Assembly: GCF_001634285.1 (NCBI RefSeq)
Contig: NZ_CP015438.1
Coordinates: forward strand, 1,562,001 to 1,626,000
Length of the DNA: 64,000 nt
Reading direction: 5' to 3'
DNA from: Anoxybacillus amylolyticus
Lineage (GTDB): Bacteria > Bacillota > Bacilli > Bacillales > Anoxybacillaceae
Shown here: positions 38,670 to 47,785 of the stretch, in pieces
Position numbering within the stretch: the first letter of the stretch is position 1
Layout: the number at the start of each line of letters is the position of its first letter
The notes under the pieces: model-generated
Seen by the model: the letters and a program-made list of their open reading frames with translations, nothing else
What the model was told of the DNA's origin: nothing
The model's database searches: none
Made by a program: the position numbers and the translations under genes

Positions 38670-39016
38670 TGTCTGTACTACTTGTTATTATCGGCGGTTT
38701 TTTCGGAGCGATTTGCCGCTTTGCCATTAGCCAATGGTTTATTTCGCGCACTAAATCGTTTCCCGTCGGCACGTTGCTTGTCAATTGGTTTGGGTCGTTT
38801 TTGTTAGGCTGGCTGTTTGGAAGTGACCCAGGGGAAAATTGGAAACTTCTCATTGGGACGGGCTTTATGGGTGCGTTTACGACGTTTTCGACGTTGAAAT
38901 GGGAAACAGTTCAAATGTTGATAAACGGCGAAAAAAGAAATGCCATTTTTTATCTCGTACTGAGTTATTGTTTCGGCATCTTGTTCGCGTATGGGGGCTA
39001 TTTAATAAGCCGGTGA
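38669..39016 (+). CDS. crcB: Fluoride channel subunit FluC (CrcB) 2
   Basis: 115 residues from the ATG of MSVLLVIIGG, overlapping the stop of the first fluc gene (TAATG) after a G-rich site. Four membrane helices and the family motifs GTLLVNWFGSFLLGW and TGFMGAFTTFSTLKWE. It is slightly shorter than its partner. Two non-identical Fluc genes in tandem point to an obligate or preferred heterodimer. Under control of the same fluoride riboswitch by operon position. Confidence 0.93.
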   Translation: MSVLLVIIGGFFGAICRFAISQWFISRTKSFPVGTLLVNWFGSFLLGWLFGSDPGENWKLLIGTGFMGAFTTFSTLKWETVQMLINGEKRNAIFYLVLSYCFGILFAYGGYLISR

Positions 39017-39050
39017 ACGAACAGATAGACCGGTTCGTTCACCACGCCTG

Positions 39051-39761
39051 TTAAAGGTTTAAGTCCCGATAGTACGGATGAAGCTTTAATAGCTCGGAAA
39101 CGGTGACGAACGTATAACCTTTTTCTTTTAAAATCGGCAAAATTTCTTTTAGCGCTTGGACGGTTTGTTTGCGGCTGCCGCTGCCGTGATCGTGAAATAA
39201 AATAATTTGTCCTGGTTGAATGTGTTGGACAACCCGACGGACAATTTTTGGTGTTCCGGGGTTTTTCCAGTCGTACGTATCTTGCTCTCGCGACCACATA
39301 ACGAACGTATAGCCTTCTTTTGTCACGGCATCGATTACGTTGCGATTGTAGTGCCCGAGCGGAGGGCGAAAGAGCGTTGGGCGTTTTTTTGTTAGTTCGT
39401 ATAAAATTGTTTCAGTTTTTTTGATTTCGTGGATGACCGTCTCGGTTGATTTGCCGCGGAAATCAAGATGTTTATATGTATGGTTTCCTAGCTCATGCCC
39501 TTCTTGTGCTTGCTTTTTGATAATGTCAGGGTATTTTTCCGCTCGAAAGCCAACGACAAAAAACGTTGCTTTTGCGTTATATTCTTTTAGGATAGCTAAA
39601 ATTTGCGGCGTATAAATTATATCTGGTCCATCGTCAAACGTAAGCGCGACGACTTTTTTCGTTGTCGGGACGTCCCAGACGATTTCGTCAATTTTATTCG
39701 TTTCGTTAGCTGAAAAAAAGGAGCTAATGACGATAGATAACGATAACAAGAAAATGAGCAT
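39051..39761 (-). CDS. Secreted polysaccharide deacetylase
   Basis: 236 residues with a signal peptide or anchor (about 1-18) and a NodB-type carbohydrate esterase domain. The metal and catalytic residues are in TFDDGPD, GNHTYKHLD (His-x3-His), LFRPPLGHYN and LFHDHGSG. It should remove acetyl groups from peptidoglycan or another N-acetylglucosamine polymer outside the cell. B. subtilis has several such proteins (PdaB, YlxY); I cannot assign the ortholog. AAAGGG lies before the ATG. It is a second deacetylase in the window besides the fusion protein, and is convergent with the fluc genes. Confidence 0.88.
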   Translation of the reverse strand: MLIFLLSLSIVISSFFSANETNKIDEIVWDVPTTKKVVALTFDDGPDIIYTPQILAILKEYNAKATFFVVGFRAEKYPDIIKKQAQEGHELGNHTYKHLDFRGKSTETVIHEIKKTETILYELTKKRPTLFRPPLGHYNRNVIDAVTKEGYTFVMWSREQDTYDWKNPGTPKIVRRVVQHIQPGQIILFHDHGSGSRKQTVQALKEILPILKEKGYTFVTVSELLKLHPYYRDLNL

Positions 39762-39895
39762 ATGTACTACCCTTTCGTAATGTATTCATGTATAGCATGC
39801 CAAAAAAATAGTAACACCATTCGTTGTTTTTCATTGGCTTGCCGTTTTGGCATAATGACGTGTTTTATCATAACGCCTACGAAGGGAATGCGTAT

Positions 39896-40054
39896 ATGGA
39901 AAAGGAACTTGCTGCTGTTCAAACCTACTATAAGCACTCCCTAGTTTCTCTAGAATCGCTGTTCACTATGCAGAAGAGCGGGAAAAATGAGAAACTGAAT
40001 TTTACGTTTAGCATTGAATATGCGTTTTTAGATATGCTATGCTTTTTATGGTGA
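39896..40054 (+). CDS. Possible small protein
   Basis: 52 codons from ATG after GAAGGGAAT: MEKELAAVQTYYKHSLVSLE at the start, hydrophobic FLDMLCFLW at the end. The case for a gene is the ribosome site plus a hairpin terminator that begins at the stop codon. The case against is small size and no recognised family. It lies between the divergent deacetylase and the sucrose repressor gene. Confidence 0.38.
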   Translation: MEKELAAVQTYYKHSLVSLESLFTMQKSGKNEKLNFTFSIEYAFLDMLCFLW

Positions 40055-40100
40055 GCGTTTCTTTCCTGAATTTTTTTGTGAGGAAAGAGGTGCTCTTTTT
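40053..40100 (+). terminator. Hairpin terminator before the LacI-family gene
   Basis: GAGC...TCTTTCCT paired with AGGAAAGA...GCTC and followed by TTTTTCTG. It would end transcription of the small ORF upstream. Confidence 0.6.
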
Positions 40101-40134
40101 CTGTGAACTTACAGCAAAAGCAAGGAGGAGGAAT

Positions 40135-41112
40135 ATGCCCACGATTAAAGATGTGGCGCGATTAGCCGGTGTTACGGTAACGACGGTATCTCGTGTATTA
40201 AATAATCGCGGATATATTAGCGATGCAACCCGCCAAAAAGTATATCAGGCAATGGAAGAATTAAACTATCAACCAAATGAAATTGCTAGATCACTGCATC
40301 GGCGACAATCAAAGTTAATTGGCCTCATTATTCCGACTGTATCTCATCCGTTTTTTGGAGAATTAGCAGGTTTCATTGAATATTACGCTCATTTAATTGG
40401 TTATAAAGTGTTAATTTGCAATTCGTTGTTGGATCGAAAAAAAGAAAAAGAGTATATCGAGATGCTCAAAAGCAATCGGGTAGACGGCATTATTATGGGG
40501 AGCCACACGCTAGAAGTAGAAGAATATATGAACGTAAATTATCCGATCGTCACATTTGACCGGTGCATTAGCGAAAAAATTCCTTATATTTCCTCCGATA
40601 ACTATGAAGGGGGGAAGTTAGCTACTACTTTACTTATTGAAAAAGGATGCAAAAAAATTGCGCATATAAGCGGGAATTTACAGCTTCAATTGCTTGCTAA
40701 TAAACGCTCACAAGCATTTATCGAATTAAGTAAAGAGCATGGGATCGAGTCGGTGATTGTGGAGACAGAACTGAATGTTTTTGACATTACCCAATACGAA
40801 GCGATGATTCGACATTTGTTAGAAAAACATCCGGATATTGACGGTATTTTTGCGAGTAGTGATGTGATGGCAGCGTATGTTATTCAAATATGTTACTTTT
40901 TAAATAAACGAATTCCTGAGCATATTAAAATTGTTGGATACGATGATATTAAGATTGCTTCGCTATTTGTTCCGCCACTCACGACCATTCGTCAACCGAT
41001 TGAAGAGATGGCGAAATGTGCGGTTGAACTGATTGTAAAACAAGTAAATGAAGAACCGTTTGAACGTGAAAATGTGTTTCCGGTAGAGTTGGTCGAGCGG
41101 TTGACGACGTGA
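40135..41112 (+). CDS. scrR: LacI-family repressor of the sucrose-type operon
   Basis: 325 residues from the ATG of MPTIKDVARL after AAGGAGGAGG; a longer in-frame upstream stretch overlaps the terminator and is not coding. The LacI helix-turn-helix is TIKDVARLAGVTVTTVSRVL (2-21), followed by the hinge helix NEIARSLHRRQ and a periplasmic-binding-like sensor domain with LIGLIIPTVSHPFFG and DGIFASSDVMAAY. It most likely binds the TGTCAA/TTGACA palindromes just downstream and releases them with a sucrose-derived signal. The symbol follows the operon content and is tentative. Confidence 0.83.
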   Translation: MPTIKDVARLAGVTVTTVSRVLNNRGYISDATRQKVYQAMEELNYQPNEIARSLHRRQSKLIGLIIPTVSHPFFGELAGFIEYYAHLIGYKVLICNSLLDRKKEKEYIEMLKSNRVDGIIMGSHTLEVEEYMNVNYPIVTFDRCISEKIPYISSDNYEGGKLATTLLIEKGCKKIAHISGNLQLQLLANKRSQAFIELSKEHGIESVIVETELNVFDITQYEAMIRHLLEKHPDIDGIFASSDVMAAYVIQICYFLNKRIPEHIKIVGYDDIKIASLFVPPLTTIRQPIEEMAKCAVELIVKQVNEEPFERENVFPVELVERLTT

Positions 41113-41122
41113 TGATGAAGGG

Positions 41123-41160
41123 AAGGTGTTGAAAGTGATAAACGTTTCAACACCTTTTTT
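41123..41160 (+). terminator. Terminator of the LacI-family gene
   Basis: AAGGTGTTGAAA / TTTCAACACC stem followed by TTTTTT. Confidence 0.88.
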
Positions 41161-41166
41161 ACGGTA

Positions 41167-41228
41167 TGTCAATCGTTTAACATTTTTCATGTCAAACGAT
41201 TGACATATTGAAAACGCTTTAATATAAT
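41167..41228 (+). promoter_or_regulatory. Operators, cre and promoter of the sucrose-type operon
   Basis: Two LacI-type operators: TGTCAATCGTTTAACA (41167-41182) and the perfect palindrome TGTCAAACGATTGACA (41190-41205). The second covers a consensus TTGACA (41200-41205), which with 17 bp leads to a consensus TATAAT (41223-41228). TGAAAACGCTTTAA (41209-41222) is one base short of the CcpA cre consensus and fills the spacer. So local repression and glucose repression meet at one promoter. Confidence 0.85.
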
Positions 41229-41273
41229 CACAATAGAAGTACAAATATTTTTAAAAAAAGAGGGGGAACTAAT

Positions 41274-42593
41274 TTGAGCAAACTAAAAATGGTGTCAGCT
41301 GCAGTACTATCATTATCTTTATTGTTGTCAGGATGTGGGAATTCTACAAAGGAAAGTCAATCGTCAGATGGAAAGAAAACTGCTAGCTCCGAAGTGAAAA
41401 TTACCCTTCTCAACTCGAAAGGGGAAATTCAAGCACAGTTGGAAGAAGCTGCAAAAGAATTTAGCAAAGAAAACCCTGGAACAACATTAGAGGTGATTCC
41501 AGCTGCTGCAGGACAATCGCCATTTGAAAAGGTAACATCGATGTATGCATCGGGAAATGCACCGACAATCGCAATGTTGGATCCAGGTGATGTGAAAAAA
41601 TTTGCTGATAAAGCGCTTGATTTATCAAAAGAAAAATGGGTGAATGATGCTGTTGAACGCAGCCTAGATGTCGTTAAGACAGAAGGCGGAAAGGTTTTAG
41701 GATTCCCGTTTGCGGTTGAAGGATACGGCTTAATTTACAACAAAGCTGTTCTTGACAAAGCAGTTGGAGGAAACTTTGATCCTTCTTCCATTAAAACAAG
41801 AAGTGATTTAGCAGAGTTAATGAAAAAGATTCAAAAAACAGGAGTTGCATCAAACCTTCAATCTCCGATGGATTGGTCGCTCGCAGGACATTTTTTACCA
41901 ATTGGGTATAGTGTTCAATCTAATAAATCTGAAGAAGTGGAAGCGTTTTTAACAAACCTTAAAGAAGGAAAAGAAGATTTGACGAAAAACGAAAAATTAA
42001 ACGGGCTATTAGATACGTTTGATCTATTAAAAGAAAATAACATTAATAAGAAAGATCCGATGTCAGGAACGTATGAGCAAGGACCAGAGTTATTAGGAAA
42101 AGGAAAAGTCGGTATTTGGTTTATGGGGAACTGGGCATGGCCGCAAATTAAAGGGTTTGATACAACAAACGGCAACTACGGTTTCTTGCCAGTTCCAATT
42201 AGCGATAATCCAGATGACTACGGTAACTCGCAAATCCCTGTTGGTGTAACGAAATACTTGATCGTTGACAAAGAACAAAACTCTCCTGAACAACAAGCGT
42301 CAGCGAAAAAGTTTTTAGAGTGGCTAGTATATAATGAAAAAGGGCAAGACGTGTTAGTCAATAAGGCGAACATCATTCCAGCGTTTAAAAATATTACATT
42401 AGAGCCGCAAGATCCATTAGCAAAATCGATTAAAGCGTATATGAACAATAATAAAACGCTTCAATTTATGGTTACGCTTCCACCTGACCATTGGTCTCAA
42501 GTCGGTGCGTTCATGCAGCAATATTTAGACAATAAAATCGATCGAAAACAGTTGTTGAAACAAATTGAAGGTTACTGGAAATCACAACAATAA
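41274..42593 (+). CDS. Sugar ABC transporter substrate-binding lipoprotein
   Basis: 439 residues starting at TTG after AGAGGGGGA. It has a lipoprotein signal with the lipobox LLSGC (Cys at about residue 21) and a type-1 solute-binding fold of the CUT1 maltodextrin/multiple-sugar family, with GKVLGFPFAVEGYGLIYNK near 140 and KGKVGIWFMGNWAWPQI near 278. Genes for two permeases follow. With a GH32 enzyme and a LacI-type regulator in the same cluster, sucrose or a fructo-oligosaccharide is the likely ligand. That is inferred from context. Confidence 0.88.
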   Translation: MSKLKMVSAAVLSLSLLLSGCGNSTKESQSSDGKKTASSEVKITLLNSKGEIQAQLEEAAKEFSKENPGTTLEVIPAAAGQSPFEKVTSMYASGNAPTIAMLDPGDVKKFADKALDLSKEKWVNDAVERSLDVVKTEGGKVLGFPFAVEGYGLIYNKAVLDKAVGGNFDPSSIKTRSDLAELMKKIQKTGVASNLQSPMDWSLAGHFLPIGYSVQSNKSEEVEAFLTNLKEGKEDLTKNEKLNGLLDTFDLLKENNINKKDPMSGTYEQGPELLGKGKVGIWFMGNWAWPQIKGFDTTNGNYGFLPVPISDNPDDYGNSQIPVGVTKYLIVDKEQNSPEQQASAKKFLEWLVYNEKGQDVLVNKANIIPAFKNITLEPQDPLAKSIKAYMNNNKTLQFMVTLPPDHWSQVGAFMQQYLDNKIDRKQLLKQIEGYWKSQQ

Positions 42594-42665
42594 TAGAGTT
42601 TTAGTTTATGTGGAATAACGGGGTTGCCCGTTATTCCACAACTTTTAGCAAGGAGATGACGATGA

Positions 42666-43547
42666 ATGTCCAGCCAAAAATTTTTTGATAGATTAAAAGT
42701 TCAGCTTCTGTTCTCAGGACCGACATTGTTCGCTTTTTTTACTGTCGTTATTTTGCCGTTTTTATATGGAATTTATTTGACGTTCACTAACTGGGACGGG
42801 GTTTCGACGAGCCACTCGTTTGTCGGAATGAAGAACTATTTGGCGGTGCTAGATGACGCTGCGTTTTGGACATCTATGTATAAAACGATGAAATATGTTC
42901 TACTAACGGTTATTTTGATTAATGTCGTCGGATTCTTTTTGGCGTATATGTTGACAACGGAAATTCGTGCTAAAAATTTGTTCCGCGCAGGTTTTTTTAC
43001 TCCTAACTTAATTGGAGGAATTATCCTTGGGTTTCTTTGGCAGTTCATTTTCTCGAACGTACTTGTTTACATTGGAGAGCATTTTAAAATCGGCATTTTC
43101 TCCTCTTCGTGGCTGGCAGATCCGGACAAAGCGTTTTGGACGCTTGTCATTGTGACAACTTGGCAATATTCTGGCTACATGATGGTCATTTATATAGCAG
43201 GATTAATGAATATCCCTAAAGAATTGTTAGAAGCAGCAAGCATTGATGGCGCCAACGCATTTGTTCGATTAAGAAAGATTATTTTGCCGCTGATGGTTCC
43301 GTCATTTATTGTTTGCGTGTTTTTATCTCTTCAAAGAGGGTTTATGGTATATGATTTAAATATTGCGTTAACGAACGGAGGTCCGTATAAGAGCACACAG
43401 CTCGTGTCGATGTATGTGTATCAAAAAGCATTTTTATCACAAAAGTACGGAGCAGGACAAGCAGAGGCGTTTGTTTTGTTCCTCATTGTAGCCATCGTTA
43501 CACTCATTCAAGTGTATGTGAGCAAGAAGCGGGAGGTTGAAGCGTGA
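42666..43547 (+). CDS. Sugar ABC transporter permease 1
   Basis: 293 residues with six membrane helices. CUT1 family MalF-type: the EAA loop reads LLEAASIDGANAFVRLRKIILPLMVPS near residue 190, which contacts the ATPase. AAGGAG precedes the ATG by a normal distance; an ATG four bases upstream is out of frame. It forms the membrane pore with the next gene. No ATPase is encoded nearby, so a shared MsmX-type ATPase from elsewhere is expected, as in B. subtilis sugar importers. Confidence 0.9.
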   Translation: MSSQKFFDRLKVQLLFSGPTLFAFFTVVILPFLYGIYLTFTNWDGVSTSHSFVGMKNYLAVLDDAAFWTSMYKTMKYVLLTVILINVVGFFLAYMLTTEIRAKNLFRAGFFTPNLIGGIILGFLWQFIFSNVLVYIGEHFKIGIFSSSWLADPDKAFWTLVIVTTWQYSGYMMVIYIAGLMNIPKELLEAASIDGANAFVRLRKIILPLMVPSFIVCVFLSLQRGFMVYDLNIALTNGGPYKSTQLVSMYVYQKAFLSQKYGAGQAEAFVLFLIVAIVTLIQVYVSKKREVEA

Positions 43548-44374
43548 TGAACATATCCAAAACCTTAACGAAGTTCGTTCGTTATATTGTTTTAGTTATT
43601 TTTTTCTGTTTATATATTCTCCCCTTTATATTAGTTGTACTGAATTCGTTAAAAGAGCGAACAGAAATTATTTCTAATCCGTTGTCTATACCTAAATCAT
43701 TTAATTTAGCAAACTATTTCAGTGCAATGGAGAAAATGAATTTTACCCATAGTTTTATGAACTCGCTTATCGTGACCGTATTTAGCGTGGTGCTCATTAC
43801 TATTTTTTCAGCAATGACTGCTTATGTGTTTGTTCGCATGCAAAATAAGCTAAATAAGTTTTTGTTTTTCTTAATGGTCGCTTCCATGATCATTCCGTTC
43901 CAAGCGATTATGATCCCGCTTGTGCAAATTTATGGATCGATTGGCTTTTTAAATAGCAAATGGGCGTTAATTTATATGTATATCGGGTTCGGTGCATCGT
44001 TAGCTGTTTTTATTTATCATGGATTAATTAAGAGCATTCCACTAGAATTAGAAGAGGCGGCTATGATTGATGGGGCATCACGCTTGCAAATCTTTTTTCA
44101 AGTGGTGTTTCCGCTGTTGAAGCCAACCACCATGACGATTGTAATTTTAAATGTTCTTTGGATTTGGAATGACTTTTTATTACCATCCCTTGTTTTAATT
44201 AAGCCGGAAGAGCGGACATTGCCACTGTCTACGTTCTACTTTTTCGGGACATATTCTGTCGATTACGGATTATTAATGGCTGGGTTAGTAGTGACGATCA
44301 TTCCAGTGATCATTGTTTACTTGTTTACCCAAAGACACATTATTCAAGGGGTTATGAATGGTTCGATTAAATGA
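43547..44374 (+). CDS. Sugar ABC transporter permease 2
   Basis: 275 residues with six membrane helices, MalG-type CUT1 permease. The EAA loop is LELEEAAMIDGASRLQIFFQVVFPLLKPT near residue 168. The chosen ATG overlaps the previous stop (TGATG); a GTG one codon earlier sits at a better distance from GGGAGG and is possible. It overlaps the GH32 gene by 17 nt, so transport and cleavage genes are translationally linked. Confidence 0.88.
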   Translation: MNISKTLTKFVRYIVLVIFFCLYILPFILVVLNSLKERTEIISNPLSIPKSFNLANYFSAMEKMNFTHSFMNSLIVTVFSVVLITIFSAMTAYVFVRMQNKLNKFLFFLMVASMIIPFQAIMIPLVQIYGSIGFLNSKWALIYMYIGFGASLAVFIYHGLIKSIPLELEEAAMIDGASRLQIFFQVVFPLLKPTTMTIVILNVLWIWNDFLLPSLVLIKPEERTLPLSTFYFFGTYSVDYGLLMAGLVVTIIPVIIVYLFTQRHIIQGVMNGSIK

Positions 44375-45884
44375 TGTAGAAAGGTTGGTTGCATTGTCTA
44401 GACATAATGAGATAGTAAAGGAAGCAGAAAGACGAGTACAACAAGCAAAAGAAAAAATGGACAGCACGTATCGGCTAGCATACCATATTATGGCACCGGT
44501 GCACTGGATGAACGACCCAAATGGACTCATTCAATGGAACGGGGAATACCATGTGTTTTATCAGTTTCATCCGGACAGTCCAAAGTGGGGGCCGATGCAT
44601 TGGGGGCATGTGAAAAGCAAAGACTTTGTGCATTGGGAGCGTGCACCGATTGCGCTTGCGCCGAGTGAATGGTACGACGAAGGCGGCTGCTTCTCGGGAA
44701 GTGCGGTGAATGATCATGGAGTTCTCACACTTATTTATACCGGAAATGTTTGGCTGAATGAGGAGCAAACGGAATTGAAGCAATATCAATGTTTAGCGAC
44801 AAGCAAAGACGGCATCCATTTTGAAAAAGACCCGGCCAATCCGGTACTTTCCGAGCCTCCGTTTGACTGCCAAGGTCATATTCGCGATCCAAAAGTGTGG
44901 AAACGTGGCGAGGATTGGTATATGGTGCTCGGAACGCGAGAGGGGAATAACGGAAAAGTCGTTTTATACAAGTCGAAAGATCTTCGTCATTGGGAATATG
45001 TCAACATCCTTGCACAAAGCGATGGTAGCTTAGGATACATGTGGGAGTGTCCTGATGTATTCCGTTTGAACGGCAAAGATATATTACTATTTTCACCTCA
45101 AGGAATCGAGCCTGTCGGCGACCGCTTTCAAAACCTTCATCAAACCGGTTACCTTGTCGGAACGCTTGATGAGGAAACAGGGAAACTGACACACGGAGCG
45201 TTTGAAGAACTCGATAAGGGATTTGATTTTTACGCCGCACAAACGTTTGAAGATGAACGAGGGCGACGAATTTTGTTCGGCTGGATGGATATGTGGGAGT
45301 CTCCGATGCCGACGCAAGAACACGGATGGGCCGGCGCGTTAACGATTCCGCGTCTTTTGGAATTGACAGATGATGAGAAACTTTTGATGAAGCCGGTGCC
45401 GGAATTGCAATTATTGCGCGAAGAGCATACGCATCTGGAATCGATCTCAGTAAAACAACATGAAGCAACATACACAGTTCCTGTGGAAGGCGATCGGTTG
45501 GAGTTGCTCGTTCGCTTTTCGTTAACCGATTTTCGTGGGAATGCATTTGGTGTCAAAGTGCGCTGTTCAAGTGATGGAAGCGAAGAAACGATCTTCCGCT
45601 ATGATACAGGAGACTCTGTCGTGACGTTTGACCGAAACCGCTCTGGAAGAGGAGAAGGCGGCATTCGTAGGGCAGTGCTCGACGGATCAAAAACCGATTT
45701 GATCACGTTCCATTTGTTTATTGACCGCTCGTCCGTGGAACTGTTTGTCAATGACGGTCGGCTTGTCATGACGGGGAGAATTTATCCGTCCGAAACAAGC
45801 CAAGGAATTGAGCTGTTCACAGAAGGCGGGGACGCGACTGTCTTTTCCGTCGATGCGTGGAAATTGAAGGATATTTGGGGGTAG
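44358..45884 (+). CDS. scrB: GH32 sucrose hydrolase / beta-fructosidase
   Basis: 508 residues, GH32. The five-bladed catalytic domain carries the nucleophile Asp in HWMNDPNG near residue 52, the transition-state RDP in GHIRDPKVW near 175 and the acid/base Glu in MWECPDVF near 230. A C-terminal beta-sandwich (about 360-500) includes DRSSVELFVNDG. It splits sucrose or short fructans to glucose and fructose. Because the partner importer is an ABC system, the substrate is probably the free sugar rather than sucrose-6-phosphate. The symbol is tentative for that reason. The start overlaps the upstream permease gene. Confidence 0.87.
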   Translation: MVRLNDVERLVALSRHNEIVKEAERRVQQAKEKMDSTYRLAYHIMAPVHWMNDPNGLIQWNGEYHVFYQFHPDSPKWGPMHWGHVKSKDFVHWERAPIALAPSEWYDEGGCFSGSAVNDHGVLTLIYTGNVWLNEEQTELKQYQCLATSKDGIHFEKDPANPVLSEPPFDCQGHIRDPKVWKRGEDWYMVLGTREGNNGKVVLYKSKDLRHWEYVNILAQSDGSLGYMWECPDVFRLNGKDILLFSPQGIEPVGDRFQNLHQTGYLVGTLDEETGKLTHGAFEELDKGFDFYAAQTFEDERGRRILFGWMDMWESPMPTQEHGWAGALTIPRLLELTDDEKLLMKPVPELQLLREEHTHLESISVKQHEATYTVPVEGDRLELLVRFSLTDFRGNAFGVKVRCSSDGSEETIFRYDTGDSVVTFDRNRSGRGEGGIRRAVLDGSKTDLITFHLFIDRSSVELFVNDGRLVMTGRIYPSETSQGIELFTEGGDATVFSVDAWKLKDIWG

Positions 45885-45910
45885 GAAAGATTTTATTATG
45901 CGAGGGGAAA

Positions 45911-47602
45911 ATGATGAAGAAACAATGGTGGAAAGAAGCGGTTGTGTATCAAATTTATCCGCGCAGTTTTATGGATAGCAACGGTGATGGCATCGGGGAT
46001 TTGCAAGGCATCATTTCTAAATTGGACTATTTAAAAACGTTAGGAATCGATGTCATCTGGTTGTCACCGGTATACCAATCGCCGAATGATGATAACGGGT
46101 ATGATATTAGCGATTACCAAAATATTATGAAAGAGTTTGGTACGCTTCGTGATTTTGATGAATTGTTAGAAGAAGCGCATAAACGCGGGATAAAAATTAT
46201 GATGGATTTAGTTGTCAATCATACGTCTGATGAACATATTTGGTTTATTCAATCAAGACAGTCAAAAGAGAACAACCCGTTTCGCGATTATTATATTTGG
46301 CGGCCAGGCAAACCAAATGGAGAGCCACCGAACAACTGGGGAGCGGCGTTTGGTGGTTCGGCATGGGAATACGATGAAACGACCGGAGAATATTATCTCC
46401 ACTTATTTAGCAAAAAACAGCCAGATTTGAACTGGGAAAACGAGAACGTGCGGCAAGAAATTTACAACATGATGCGTTGGTGGCTCGATAAAGGAGTCGA
46501 TGGCTTCCGCATGGATGTCATCAATATGATTTCAAAAGTCGAAGGTCTCCCGGATGGCGAAGTGAAGCTAGGGCATCGATATGGTGATGGTAGCCCGTAT
46601 TATTTCAACGGACCAAAAGTGCATGACTATCTTCAAGAGATGAACCGCGAAGTGCTATCCAAGTACGATATCATTACTGTTGGAGAAATGCCAGGTGTGA
46701 ACGTGGAAGAAGCGAAGCTGTACACAGGACAATCGCGGAATGAACTGCAAATGGTGTTTCATTTCGAGCATGTGAGTTTAGGAGACGGGTTATATGGAAA
46801 ATGGTCTCCGGGAGAATGGAAACTGACAGAGTTGAAAAAAATTTTTGCGCATTGGCAGTATGGACTTGCGAAGGATGGCTGGAACAGCTTGTATTGGAGC
46901 AATCATGACCAGCCGCGTGCGGTTTCCCGCTTTGGCGATGATGGCAAGTATCGTGTACAGTCTGCGAAAATGCTGGCGACATGCTTACATATGCATCAAG
47001 GCACCCCATATATTTACCAAGGGGAAGAAATTGGCATGACGAACGTCAGATTCTCGAAACTGTCCGATTATCGGGACATTGAAACGTTAAATGCTTATAA
47101 AGAACTAGTTGGTGGCGGAAAGATGACGCATGAGGAAATGATGGCTGCTATTTATGAACGAAGCCGAGACAATGCTCGAACACCGGTACAATGGTCAAGC
47201 GAACCGAATGCGGGATTTACAACTGGTACTCCGTGGATTAACGTCAATCCGAATTATACAGACATTAACGTCGAAGCGGCATTAAATGATCCGAATTCTA
47301 TTTTTTATTACTATCAAAAACTGATTCAATTGCGGAAACAACACGATATCATTGTGTACGGTGCATATGATTTAATTTTAGCAGAGGACGAACAAATTTA
47401 TGCGTTTACCCGCACGTTAGGGGAAGAGAAACTGCTTGTCATATGTAATTTTACAAACGATACTCCTTTGTTCGAGTTGCCAACAAATATCACGTATCAA
47501 ACACATTCTTTACTCATTAGCAACTATGACGTAAGCGGTGAGGACGATATTCGCTCGATCACGTTGCGTCCATATGAGTCGAGGGTGTATGTGTTGAAGT
47601 AA
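45911..47602 (+). CDS. GH13 alpha-glucosidase (oligo-1,6-glucosidase/sucrase type)
   Basis: 563 residues from the ATG after GAGGGG; a longer frame upstream overlaps scrB and is not used. GH13 barrel: YPRSFMDSNGDGIGDL near 20, MDLVVNHTSDEH near 98, the nucleophile Asp in GFRMDVINM near 200, the acid/base Glu in TVGEMPG near 256 and NHDQPRA near 328. The GMTN segment and overall length fit exo-acting alpha-glucosidases (MalL, SucA-type). In a sucrose-type operon it may act on sucrose, isomaltose or palatinose. It ends the operon with a strong terminator. Confidence 0.87.
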   Translation: MMKKQWWKEAVVYQIYPRSFMDSNGDGIGDLQGIISKLDYLKTLGIDVIWLSPVYQSPNDDNGYDISDYQNIMKEFGTLRDFDELLEEAHKRGIKIMMDLVVNHTSDEHIWFIQSRQSKENNPFRDYYIWRPGKPNGEPPNNWGAAFGGSAWEYDETTGEYYLHLFSKKQPDLNWENENVRQEIYNMMRWWLDKGVDGFRMDVINMISKVEGLPDGEVKLGHRYGDGSPYYFNGPKVHDYLQEMNREVLSKYDIITVGEMPGVNVEEAKLYTGQSRNELQMVFHFEHVSLGDGLYGKWSPGEWKLTELKKIFAHWQYGLAKDGWNSLYWSNHDQPRAVSRFGDDGKYRVQSAKMLATCLHMHQGTPYIYQGEEIGMTNVRFSKLSDYRDIETLNAYKELVGGGKMTHEEMMAAIYERSRDNARTPVQWSSEPNAGFTTGTPWINVNPNYTDINVEAALNDPNSIFYYYQKLIQLRKQHDIIVYGAYDLILAEDEQIYAFTRTLGEEKLLVICNFTNDTPLFELPTNITYQTHSLLISNYDVSGEDDIRSITLRPYESRVYVLK

Positions 47603-47618
47603 ATCTTTTTACCAGTTA

Positions 47619-47650
47619 GGCGGTTTTGTGTGAATGGAACCGCCTTTTTT
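47619..47650 (+). terminator. Terminator of the sucrose-type operon
   Basis: GGCGGTT / AACCGCC stem followed by TTTTTTC. Confidence 0.88.
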
Positions 47651-47785
47651 CTTTGAAAATACGGATCGATGAACGGTTATTTTCATGCCTAGTTGGCGAG
47701 TAAAATTAGCTCAAGGCATTTTCTGTAGATTATTTTCTTGTAAGATAAGAAAGGGGGGATAAAATTTTGCGATTGGGTAGAGAAC
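47651..47785 (+). other. Intergenic region without a recognised feature
   Basis: 135 bp between the operon terminator and a dispersed repeat. No ORF with a start site, no clear hairpin. Confidence 0.5.

Noticed and set aside
45001..45556. Minus-strand ORF of 181 residues under scrB
   Set aside because: Mirrors the GH32 catalytic frame, with no recognisable sequence or ribosome site.
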